Positions 1 to 6,717 of a stretch of DNA of 48,947 bases are shown here, in pieces (position 1 is the stretch's first letter; each line of letters begins with the position of its first letter). The DNA comes from Streptomyces albus subsp. albus (GTDB lineage: Bacteria; Actinomycetota; Actinomycetes; Streptomycetales; Streptomycetaceae), in contig NZ_JODR01000037.1 in the NCBI RefSeq assembly GCF_000725885.1, positions 1 to 48,947 of the forward strand, in the 5' to 3' direction. Under the pieces are notes generated by a model, which had not been told where the DNA came from, ran no database searches, and saw nothing but the letters and a program-made list of their open reading frames with translations. Position numbers and translations under genes: made by a program.

Positions 1-78
1 AAAACCCCCCCCCCCCCCCCCCCCCCCGCCCCACTGATACCGGCCCCGCACCACCACACACCCCCGCCGCAACACCGC
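1..78. repeat. Poly-C tract and C-rich edge
   Basis: The window opens with four A followed by an unbroken run of 23 C, then C-rich sequence up to the stop codon of the first gene. There is no coding signal. A run this long at the very end suggests a contig edge or assembly artefact rather than biology. Confidence 0.8.
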
Positions 79-705
79 TCAGCGCACCACCAGACACCGC
101 CGGCTGCCACGGGCGGCGCCGCCCATCACCACATGGGAGGCGGCGGCCAGCGCAAGAGCCGGCACGGTCAGCGCCCATTCCCCCGTGAGGCAGACCGCGA
201 CGCCCAGCCCCAGGACGGCTGCCCCCATGCCGGTGCCGACAGCCGTGCTGGCCCAGGCCACCAGACGGGGCAGGGCCCGGGGAGCCGGCAGCCGCCGGGC
301 CAGCGGCCCCGTGGTGAGGGCGGGCACCACGGCGGCCAGCAGCAGGGCGAGCACGGCCAGGAGTGCCACCGGCGCGGCAGCACCGCCGACCGCGCCGCGG
401 GCCAGGAACCAGCACGCCAGCAGAAGGGGCACCGAGACGGCGGCGGCCCGGGCCGTCTCCCGTGCCTGCGCGAGGGTCAGTTCGCGCTGGCACACGGCGG
501 CCAGTTCCCGCACCGGACCGAAATCGCGCACCGCGCGGTCGGCCGCCTCGTGACGGGACAGGCCCTCGGCCAGGTAGGCGTCGGTGGTGTCGGTCAGCCC
601 CTCGCGGATGTCCGTGACGAGCCGGTCGGTGGCCCGGCGCGGGCCACGCAGTGTCTTCTCCAGTGCGGCGACGTAGGCCGTCACGGGGTCGTGGCGGGTG
701 CTCAT
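79..705 (-). CDS. Membrane protein with N-terminal HAAS / permease-prefix domain
   Basis: A 208-residue protein. Residues 1-75 form a charged helical domain (MSTRHDPVTAYVAALEKTL...) of the HAAS / 'permease prefix domain 1' kind, which usually sits in front of membrane proteins controlled by PadR regulators. Residues about 87-195 contain four hydrophobic segments (about 87-103, 111-131, 148-172, 178-195). The ATG overlaps the stop of the upstream padR gene by 4 bases (ATGA), so the two are translationally coupled. Such padR-HAAS pairs are common in Firmicutes and actinobacteria, where the membrane partner is thought to respond to envelope conditions; the exact function is unknown. The match to the HAAS family rests on sequence pattern and gene context. 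Confidence 0.85.
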   Translation of the reverse strand: MSTRHDPVTAYVAALEKTLRGPRRATDRLVTDIREGLTDTTDAYLAEGLSRHEAADRAVRDFGPVRELAAVCQRELTLAQARETARAAAVSVPLLLACWFLARGAVGGAAAPVALLAVLALLLAAVVPALTTGPLARRLPAPRALPRLVAWASTAVGTGMGAAVLGLGVAVCLTGEWALTVPALALAAASHVVMGGAARGSRRCLVVR

Positions 706-1040
706 GACGCGGGACGGGGCCGGGGAGCACCGAGCACCGCACCGATCGCCGCGGTGAACTCCGCCCAGGAGGTGCGCTCCTGGGCGAGGGCGCGGTGTCC
801 GGCGTCGGTGAGTGCGTAGCAGCGGCGGTGCCGTTCGCCGACCGACTGCCGGTGGCTCTCCAGCAGGCCGAGCCGCTCCAGCCGGTTGAGCGCCGGATAG
901 ATGGTGCCGGTGCGCAGTTCCAGTGCGCCGCCGCTGCGTTCCTGGACGGCGTTGATGATGGCGTACCCGTGCAGCGGCCCGGGTTCCAGCACGGCCAGCA
1001 GCAGTCCGTCGAGGTGTCCTCGTACCGCATCCGTCCTCAT
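702..1040 (-). CDS. PadR family transcriptional regulator
   Basis: A 112-residue protein with the PadR winged-helix pattern: LDGLLLAVLEPGPLHGYAIINAVQ, then a second helix-turn-helix part (LRTGTIYPALNRLERLGLLES) and a wing (GERHRRCYALTDAG). This length is normal for the short (subfamily 2) PadR proteins, which are dimeric repressors. It is translationally coupled to the HAAS membrane protein downstream and divergent from another membrane protein at 1120. Two short palindromes with a shared GGCAGCC core in the gap are the likely operators, so it probably represses itself and the divergent gene. Confidence 0.93.
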   Translation of the reverse strand: MRTDAVRGHLDGLLLAVLEPGPLHGYAIINAVQERSGGALELRTGTIYPALNRLERLGLLESHRQSVGERHRRCYALTDAGHRALAQERTSWAEFTAAIGAVLGAPRPRPAS

Positions 1041-1042
1041 GG

Positions 1043-1093
1043 GTAGGCAGCCTACGCAAAAAATATCTTGGTGTGCTACCTATTGGCAGCCAA
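1043..1093. promoter_or_regulatory. Paired palindromes in the padR / membrane-protein divergent promoter
   Basis: GTAGGC-A-GCCTAC (1043-1055) and TTGGC-A-GCCAA (1083-1093) are two perfect inverted repeats with a one-base centre, sharing the core GGCAGCC, about 39 bases apart. The first lies 3 bases upstream of the padR start codon. AT-rich sequence between them (AAAAAATATCTT) could hold the -10 region. They are candidate binding sites for the adjacent PadR protein. Confidence 0.55.
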
Positions 1094-1119
1094 CATATGC
1101 TCAAGGACCGGGGGTCCCC

Positions 1120-1698
1120 GTGACCAAGCTGCTGCTGTCTCTCCATGTGCTCGCCGCGATCCTCGCGGTGGGCCCCGTGGCGGTCGCCGCGTCGATGTTC
1201 CCGCCGTTCGCCAGAAAGCTCTTCGCAAACACCGGCGAGTCGGCCGGACAGAACACGGCACAAAGCACCGGACAGAACACCGCACAGAACACCGGACAAG
1301 GCACCGGCGAGCCGGAAGCACAACCGAGCGGCGGCCCGACCGCCGCACTGCTGCTGCACCGCATCTGCCGCGTGTACGCCGTCCTGGGCGTGGCGGTCCC
1401 CGTCTTCGGCCTGGCGACCGGCTCCCAGCTGGGCGTCCTGGGCGACGCCTGGCTGGTGACCTCCATGGTGCTGACCGTGCTCGCCGCGGCCCTCCTGGGA
1501 GCGGTGATACTCCCGCGCCAGGCCCGGCTGCTGGGGGCCGCCGGTATCGGCCTGGACGAGGGCGAGAGCGCGCCGCGGGTCCCCGACCCGCGGGCCGCAG
1601 CCGCCCGGCTCGCCATGGCCACCGGCGCCTTCAACCTGCTGTGGGCCGTGGTCGTCGTCCTGATGATCGTGCGGCCCGGGTCGACGACCGGGGCCTGA
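1120..1698 (+). CDS. Four-helix integral membrane protein with QNTGQNTA repeat linker
   Basis: A 192-residue protein from a GTG start (MTKLLLSLHVLAAILAVGPVAVAASMFPPF). Hydrophobic segments lie at about 3-25, 83-101, 111-131 and 163-186. The spacing and HVLAAILAVG opening recall the DUF2269-like small integral membrane proteins, but I cannot assign a function. Between helices 1 and 2 (residues 38-72) there is a repetitive stretch (GQNTAQ / STGQNTAQNTGQ) built from a 12-base DNA repeat, which looks like a recent slippage expansion. The gene is divergent from padR, and the intergenic palindromes suggest PadR control. Confidence 0.8.
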   Translation: MTKLLLSLHVLAAILAVGPVAVAASMFPPFARKLFANTGESAGQNTAQSTGQNTAQNTGQGTGEPEAQPSGGPTAALLLHRICRVYAVLGVAVPVFGLATGSQLGVLGDAWLVTSMVLTVLAAALLGAVILPRQARLLGAAGIGLDEGESAPRVPDPRAAAARLAMATGAFNLLWAVVVVLMIVRPGSTTGA

Positions 1699-1763
1699 CA
1701 GCGCCGTCCCGGTCAGCGGGCGCCGCGCTGGGCGGGGATCCGGCCCCTCCCTACGTTCACGGC

Positions 1764-2870
1764 ATGCGACTGATGCTGCGGGCCGCCGAAGGCCGCCGGA
1801 GCGCACGGTTCGGTGTCACCCTCTCGGCCATGGCCCTGCTGATGACGGGCTGCGGGAACGAACGGGTGGCGGACGACGGCCCGGCACCCGATGTCATCCC
1901 GTTCGTCTCCGCCCGGGTCACCGACAACCCGGGCGGCACCTCGACGGTGCGGTGGTCGGCGCCCGGCGTCGCCACCGTACGGATCTACGCGGAAGGCAGG
2001 GGCGAGCCCGTCGCGGAGGGCGGGCCGCGCGGTACGGCCACGGTGCGGGGGGTGGCCGCACACGGGCGGCGCTGGTTCCGGCTGGTGCCGGACCGGGGCC
2101 GCGCGCTGCGGCTGGCCGACCGTTCCCTCGGCCTGGCCTCCGTGCCCAACTTCCGCGACGCGGGCGGCTACCGCACAGCCGACGGACGGTGGGTGGCCAT
2201 GGGCAAGGTCTACCGTTCGGCCGGGCTGGAGCGGATCTCCGCCGCCGACCGGCGCACCCTCCGCGAGCTGGGCATCGGCTCCGTCTACGACCTGCGCACC
2301 GTGGACGAGGCCCGGGCCCAGCCGGACGCGCTGCGCGGCGCCGACCCGCGTCCGCGGCTGCTCGACGTGCTGGGGCCCGGCAGGAGCATCGCCAACACCC
2401 CGCCCGCCTCCGCCCATCACGCCCGCACGCTGATGCGTGACTCCTACGGCGACTTCGTCGCGAAGAAGACCGGCCGCAGGGCCTACCGCACCCTGTTCAC
2501 CGCGGTCGCCGGCGCCGACAAGGCCGTGCTCTACCACTGCACGGCGGGCAAGGACCGGACGGGCTGGGCGTCCGCAGCGCTGCTGACCGCGCTCGGTGTG
2601 CCCCACGGGACCGTGGTCCGCGACTATCTCGCCTCCAACCCCGCACTGGCCGGCTACAACCGGCAGGCCCGCGAGCACTTGCCCGACGCGCGGGAAGCCG
2701 CCTACGAGCCGATGCTCGGTGTGCGGGAGAACTATCTGCACGCCGCGTTCGGCCGGGTGTCGGACGACTACGGCTCCTTCGACCGGTATCTGAAGGGCGG
2801 GCTCCGCCTGGCGGACCGGCAGCTCGTCGCGCTGCGCGACGCGCTGCTGGTGGGGGAGCCCGCCTCCTGA
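1764..2870 (+). CDS. Tyrosine-protein phosphatase family lipoprotein
   Basis: A 368-residue protein. The N-terminus (RSARFGVTLSAMALLMTGCG) is a lipoprotein signal with a lipobox ending at Cys30, so it should be anchored on the outer face of the membrane. Residues about 45-115 look like a beta-rich, fibronectin-like region. From about 125 on it matches the DSP/'protein tyrosine/serine phosphatase' family (NFRDAGGYRTADGRWVAMGKVYRSAGL), with the P-loop HCTAGKDRTG at residues 258-267 giving the Cys nucleophile (C259) and Arg (R265). Related secreted enzymes act on phosphotyrosine or on phosphoinositides; the substrate here is unknown. It stands alone, convergent with the esterase gene 22 bases downstream. 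Confidence 0.9.
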   Translation: MRLMLRAAEGRRSARFGVTLSAMALLMTGCGNERVADDGPAPDVIPFVSARVTDNPGGTSTVRWSAPGVATVRIYAEGRGEPVAEGGPRGTATVRGVAAHGRRWFRLVPDRGRALRLADRSLGLASVPNFRDAGGYRTADGRWVAMGKVYRSAGLERISAADRRTLRELGIGSVYDLRTVDEARAQPDALRGADPRPRLLDVLGPGRSIANTPPASAHHARTLMRDSYGDFVAKKTGRRAYRTLFTAVAGADKAVLYHCTAGKDRTGWASAALLTALGVPHGTVVRDYLASNPALAGYNRQAREHLPDAREAAYEPMLGVRENYLHAAFGRVSDDYGSFDRYLKGGLRLADRQLVALRDALLVGEPAS

Positions 2871-2892
2871 AGCCACCTGACGCCACACAGGG

Positions 2893-4146
2893 TCAGCGCC
2901 GGGCGGCCAGCCGGTCCCGCAGCCACACCGCCGCGTCGTCCAGGGCCTCGCGGGCCTGCGGCAGCTGCGGGAAGAAGTCGAGGAAGCCGTGGAAGACGCC
3001 CGGCGCGGTGCGGTGCCGGACGGTCGTAAGCCGCGCGGCGAAGGCGTCACCTTCGTCGCGCAGCGGATCGCACTCGGCGGTCAGCACGTACGCCGGCGGC
3101 ATGAGGCGCAGCGCCTCGTCGGACGCCAGGCAGGGCGCGGTATGCGGGGTGGGCGCGGCGCCCGCCAGATAGTGACCCCAGTACCAGCGCATATGGGCGG
3201 CGGTCAGGAAGAAGCGGCCGTCCCCGTAGGTGCGCATGGACTCGGTCGCCAGCCGGGCGTCGAGCACGGGGTAGGCGAGGAACTGCGCGACGGGGAGCGG
3301 GCAGCCGCGTTCCGCGGCCAGCAGACAGACGGCGGCGGCCAGGTTGCCGCCCGCGCTGTCGCCCGCGACGGCGATTCGGCGCGGATCGCCGCCCTCCTCC
3401 TCGCGCAGGTGCGAGGTGGCCCAGCGCAGCGCGGCGTAGGCGTCCTCGACGGCGGCGGGGGCGGGGTGCTCGGGTGCGAGCCGGTAGTCGACCGAGACGA
3501 CGAGCGCACCGGTCAGATGGGTCAGTTCGCGGCAGAGGCCGTCGTGCGTGTCGAGGGAGCACAGCACCCAGCCGCCGCCGTGGAAGAACAGAAGGGCGGG
3601 CGCGTCGGTGGCGGGCGTGCCGGCGGACCGGTAGACGCGGACGCGGAGCCGGCTGCCCGGGGCCGGGCCGGGAATCGTCCGGTCGGTCACGGAGGCCGGC
3701 CGGCGGCGTGGGTCCGGCGGCCGGGAGGTGCGGCGGCGCTGCGCGGCGATGTCGGTGTTGGGGCCGAGGTCACCGAAGGCCGCGGCGATGCTGTCGGCCA
3801 GAGCCCGTGCGGCTGGCGTCAACGGGTCACTTGAGCAGCCCGCAGGGCCGCTCACGAAATCGCCCGCCGGGTCGTTCGCCGGGCTGCTCACGGGATCACC
3901 CGCCGGGTCGTTCGCCGAGTCAACCTCCGGGCCACTCACCGGGCTGCTCGCCGGGGCACTCGCCGGGTGGTGCACCGGGCAGCCACCTGCCGGGCTGCCC
4001 ACCGTGCCACCCTCCGTGCGGCGCACCGGATCGTTTGCCGTGGGGCTGACCGGTGCGCCTCCCGGATCGTTCACCGGGCCGTCCACCGGCCCATCCGCCG
4101 TGCCGCTCGCCGGATCGTCCGCCGGCCCACCCACCGGCCCGCTCAC
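2893..4146 (-). CDS. HSL-family alpha/beta hydrolase (esterase) with repetitive N-terminal extension
   Basis: The C-terminal ~310 residues are a standard hormone-sensitive-lipase-type esterase: oxyanion motif HGGGW at residue 189, GDSAGG with nucleophile Ser264, and a C-terminal His in VFHGFLDFF. The start is a GTG at 4146 overlapping the SDR stop by 4 bases (GTGA), which implies translational coupling and gives 417 residues. Residues 1-105 are then a low-complexity tail of repeats such as NDPAGDPVSSPA, made by degenerate tandem DNA repeats (about 3840-4140). The core starts near LTPAARALADSIAAAFGDL. An internal GTG near residue 100 is a possible alternative start. As the third gene of the monooxygenase-SDR operon it probably cleaves an ester or lactone intermediate; this role is inferred. 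Confidence 0.85.
   Translation of the reverse strand: MSGPVGGPADDPASGTADGPVDGPVNDPGGAPVSPTANDPVRRTEGGTVGSPAGGCPVHHPASAPASSPVSGPEVDSANDPAGDPVSSPANDPAGDFVSGPAGCSSDPLTPAARALADSIAAAFGDLGPNTDIAAQRRRTSRPPDPRRRPASVTDRTIPGPAPGSRLRVRVYRSAGTPATDAPALLFFHGGGWVLCSLDTHDGLCRELTHLTGALVVSVDYRLAPEHPAPAAVEDAYAALRWATSHLREEEGGDPRRIAVAGDSAGGNLAAAVCLLAAERGCPLPVAQFLAYPVLDARLATESMRTYGDGRFFLTAAHMRWYWGHYLAGAAPTPHTAPCLASDEALRLMPPAYVLTAECDPLRDEGDAFAARLTTVRHRTAPGVFHGFLDFFPQLPQAREALDDAAVWLRDRLAARR
3840..4140. repeat. Degenerate tandem repeat encoding the esterase N-terminal tail
   Basis: About 300 bases of imperfect short units (variants of CCGGGCTGCTCGCCGGG and GGGTCGTTCGCCGGG) follow each other. In the esterase frame they give DPAG/VSGP/GPAN type repeats. 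They remain open in that frame, but the family core does not need this region. Confidence 0.7.
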
Positions 4147-4931
4147 CGTGCCGCCAGTCCGCCGTCGACGGCGAACTCCGCGCCGGTCACGTACGAGGAG
4201 GCGTCGGAGGCGAGGAAGAGCACCAGGTGGGCCACGTCCTGCGGCGTGCCGATCCGGCGGAGGGGGACGCCGGGGTACTCCCGATCCCGTACACCGTCGC
4301 CGCCGCCGGTGACCCCGGCGATCATCGGGGTGTCGATCATGCCGGGGTGGACGGAGTTGACGCGGATGCCGTCGGCGGCCACGTCCAGCGCCGCCGACCG
4401 GGTCAGCCCGCGCAGCCCGAACTTGGTGGCGCCGTAGGCGGCGTGGCCCGGTATGCCGGTCAGCCCGGCGGTGGAGGAGATGTTGACGACGGAGCCCCCG
4501 CCCGCGGCCCGCATCGCGGGCAGTACGGCGCGGATGCCCAGGAACGGGCCGACGAGGTTGACGGAGACGAGGCTGCGGAACCCTTGCTCGGTCTCCTCGC
4601 CGACGGGCGCGGTGTGCCACAGGGCGGCGTTGTTGACGAGGACGTCGAGTCGGCCGTACCGCCGCACGGTGGTGGCCACCACGCGTTCCCAGTCGTCGGC
4701 CGAGGCCACGTCGTGCCGCAGGAAGAGCGCGGCGTCGGGGCGGCCGGCCGCGGCTGCCGCCGCGTCGGCCGGGCTCTCGCCGTCCGGTTCGTGGATGTCG
4801 GTCAGTACGACACGGGCGCCGGCCGCGGCGAGCGTGAGGGCGTGTGCGGCGCCCTGGCCCCGGGCGGCGCCGGTGACGACGGCCACCCGGCCGGTGAGGT
4901 CGAAGGGCGCGGGCGGGACGGATGCGGTCAT
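4143..4931 (-). CDS. SDR family oxidoreductase (hydroxysteroid-dehydrogenase-like)
   Basis: A 262-residue classical short-chain dehydrogenase. The Rossmann motif TGAARGQG is at residues 20-27, NNA at 100-102, and the catalytic set is Ser152/153 (NISSTAG), Tyr166 and Lys170 (YGATK). Acidic residues after the second strand (LTDIHEPDGE) indicate NAD(H) rather than NADP(H) preference. The closest family feel is 3-alpha/20-beta-hydroxysteroid dehydrogenase or a cyclic-alcohol dehydrogenase. It lies 16 bases downstream of the LLM monooxygenase and overlaps the esterase start, so the three form an operon that may oxidise an alcohol, insert oxygen and hydrolyse the product. Confidence 0.93.
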   Translation of the reverse strand: MTASVPPAPFDLTGRVAVVTGAARGQGAAHALTLAAAGARVVLTDIHEPDGESPADAAAAAAGRPDAALFLRHDVASADDWERVVATTVRRYGRLDVLVNNAALWHTAPVGEETEQGFRSLVSVNLVGPFLGIRAVLPAMRAAGGGSVVNISSTAGLTGIPGHAAYGATKFGLRGLTRSAALDVAADGIRVNSVHPGMIDTPMIAGVTGGGDGVRDREYPGVPLRRIGTPQDVAHLVLFLASDASSYVTGAEFAVDGGLAAR

Positions 4932-4947
4932 GCGGATCGCCCTTTCG

Positions 4948-6069
4948 TCATGCGCCCGGTGCGCGGAACTGCGGGATCACGTGCTCGCCCCACTGCCGGA
5001 TGGTCTCCATGCACGCCTCCTGCGGCACGGTGCCCATCTGGATGAGGCACATCACCTCGTCGACGCCGATCTCCGCGAGCTGCCGCACGTAGTCGACGGC
5101 CCGGGCGGCGTCGCCGTAGGCGTGTTCGGCGTTGAAGGTGCCGGTGTCCACCGGGCGGGCCGGGATGTTCGACTCGTGCAGTCTGGCGACCAGTTCGTCG
5201 CGGTCCTTCTTCATGGCCGCCACGTGGTCCTCGTCCTCCGCGTAGGCGGTGGGCGCGGGCGCGTTGCCGTACCAGTGGGCGATCGACTCGGCGAAGAACC
5301 GCTGGCCGCGGGTGCCGAGGCGGAGCGCGAGTTCCGCGTCGTCCAGGACGACGGTCGGGCACAGCGCCGCCAGGTGGTCGTTGGGGCGGTCGGAGACGAA
5401 GCGCTCACCGGTGGGGGCCGCGCGGGCGTCGTCGTACACCTTGCGCATCGTGCGGACGTCGTCGGCGCCGGCGAACCCCATCACCAGTGCGCCGATGCCC
5501 AGTTCGGCGGCCAGTTGCAGGGTGTCGTGCTTGCTGCACGCCATGAACAGCGGCGGGTGGGGCTCCTGGACCGGGCGGGGCAGTACCGCGCCGGGGCCGA
5601 TGTCGAGGGTGCCGTGCCACTCGAACCGCTCCTCGCGCCAGGCGGCGGAGAAGATCCGCAGGGCCTCCTCCATCTGCGGGTAGGTGTCCTCGGGCCGCAC
5701 CCCGAACATGGACATCTCCTGCGCGGTGGCCCCCCGTCCGGCGCCGATGTCCACCCGGCCGCCGCTGAGGACGTCGAGCATCGCGGCGCGTTCGGCGACG
5801 CGTACCGGGTGCTGGTAGCCGAACGGCATGGTGACCACGCCGTGTCCGATGCGGATGCGCAGGGTGCGGGCGGCGACCCAGGTCAGGAAGATCTCCGAGG
5901 CCGACATGTGGGCGTACTGGGTGAGTGAGTGGTGTTCGACGGCCCAGACCCGGTCGAAGCCCATCTCCTCGGCGTGGACGGCCTGTTCGACGCAGTCGTG
6001 CAGAACCTGGCGTTCCTGGGCGGGTGAGGGGTCCGCCATCTGCGCTTCAAAGATCATCGAGAACTTCAT
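4948..6069 (-). CDS. LLM class (luciferase-like) flavin-dependent oxidoreductase
   Basis: A 373-residue bacterial-luciferase-fold protein of normal length (KFSMIFEAQM..., WAVEHHSLTQYAHMSASEIFLTWVAART, GHGVVTMPFGYQHPVRVAERAAMLDVLSGGRVDIGAGRG). Family members use reduced FMN and oxygen to monooxygenate substrates, and depend on a separate flavin reductase. A candidate reductase is encoded at 11452-12024 and carries the same operator palindrome. Here that palindrome lies at 6073-6093, ending 3 bases before the ATG and covering the ribosome-binding region, so repression could act on transcription and possibly leader structure. It is first in an operon with the SDR and esterase. The substrate is unknown. 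Confidence 0.93.
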   Translation of the reverse strand: MKFSMIFEAQMADPSPAQERQVLHDCVEQAVHAEEMGFDRVWAVEHHSLTQYAHMSASEIFLTWVAARTLRIRIGHGVVTMPFGYQHPVRVAERAAMLDVLSGGRVDIGAGRGATAQEMSMFGVRPEDTYPQMEEALRIFSAAWREERFEWHGTLDIGPGAVLPRPVQEPHPPLFMACSKHDTLQLAAELGIGALVMGFAGADDVRTMRKVYDDARAAPTGERFVSDRPNDHLAALCPTVVLDDAELALRLGTRGQRFFAESIAHWYGNAPAPTAYAEDEDHVAAMKKDRDELVARLHESNIPARPVDTGTFNAEHAYGDAARAVDYVRQLAEIGVDEVMCLIQMGTVPQEACMETIRQWGEHVIPQFRAPGA

Positions 6070-6072
6070 ACG

Positions 6073-6093
6073 GGTATTCCTAACCGGAATACC
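6073..6093. promoter_or_regulatory. Operator palindrome upstream of the LLM operon (copy 1)
   Basis: A perfect inverted repeat: GGTATTCC (6073-6080), centre TAACC, GGAATACC (6086-6093). The same 7-base inner arms and near-identical centre (TAATC) recur at 12069-12087. The length, symmetry and position beside start codons mark it as an operator for a local regulator. The Rrf2 protein encoded just upstream is the first candidate. Confidence 0.75.
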
Positions 6094-6189
6094 TTGTCCG
6101 CAGGGCGAGACGTGCCACTGAGTGGGACAGCGTCTTACGGGGCCCGGGGGAGCGCACGCGCGGGCCGCGCGAGCACCGGCCGGCCGGGG

Positions 6190-6660
6190 TCAGGGGTGGG
6201 GCAGTTCGCGCCGGATGTGGGCGCGGGTGGCCGGGGTGAGGCGGGCGGCCATGTCGGCGACCGTCACGGCGCGGAGGGAGGCGCGCCAGGCTTCGTCGGC
6301 GTCGTCCATCATCGCGTGGATCGCGCAGGGCCGGGTGCACTTCTCGGCGGGGAGGGCGCCGACGCCGCGCTGCCGGATCTCCTGGCAGACGAACGGGCGG
6401 GCCCGGCCCTCCACCGCTTCGAGCACGTCCAGCATGGTGATCTCCTGTGCGGGACGTGCCAGCCGGTAGCCGCCCTGGGGGCCGGGGGTGGCCTGGAGGA
6501 CGCCGGAGCGGGCGAGCGCCTGGAGGTGCTTGGCCAGATTCGTCTCGGACAGTCCGTAGTGCCGGGCGAGCGCGTCGCGGGGCACCGGGGCCCTGTCGTC
6601 GGCCACGGCGAGCAGCACCGCGCAGTGCATGCCCCACTCGACCCCCTGCGACAACTTCAT
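6190..6660 (-). CDS. Rrf2 family transcriptional regulator with a three-Cys cluster
   Basis: A 156-residue protein with the Rrf2 winged helix (MKLSQGVEWGMHCAVLLA..., LSETNLAKHLQALARSGVLQATPGPQGGYRLARP). After the dimer helix it has Cys in FVCQEI and two more in KCTRPC, the arrangement that binds an Fe-S cluster in IscR, NsrR and RsrR-type members, so it may sense redox state, NO or iron. It is divergent from the MFS exporter with a palindrome in the 57-base gap, and upstream of the LLM operon, whose operator has similar half-sites (GGTTATCC here against GGTATTCC there). I infer control of the exporter and perhaps of the LLM/flavin-reductase regulon. Confidence 0.93.
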   Translation of the reverse strand: MKLSQGVEWGMHCAVLLAVADDRAPVPRDALARHYGLSETNLAKHLQALARSGVLQATPGPQGGYRLARPAQEITMLDVLEAVEGRARPFVCQEIRQRGVGALPAEKCTRPCAIHAMMDDADEAWRASLRAVTVADMAARLTPATRAHIRRELPHP

Positions 6661-6680
6661 GGCTGAAGTCTAGACCCGGT

Positions 6681-6707
6681 TATCCCGGATATTTTTTATC
6701 CGCGATA
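6681..6707. promoter_or_regulatory. Palindromes in the Rrf2 / MFS divergent promoter
   Basis: TATCC-C-GGATA (6681-6691) is followed by a T-run and TATC-CGC-GATA (6697-6707). Both lie in the only gap between the Rrf2 gene and the MFS gene, and the sequence is unusually AT-rich for this genome. This is a likely Rrf2 operator and promoter core. Confidence 0.6.
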
Positions 6708-6717
6708 GCGTGCGGCC

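Noticed and set aside
1..27. Poly-C start as a chromosome telomere
   Set aside because: Streptomyces telomeres are palindrome-rich hairpin sequences, not plain C runs. A contig-edge artefact is more likely.
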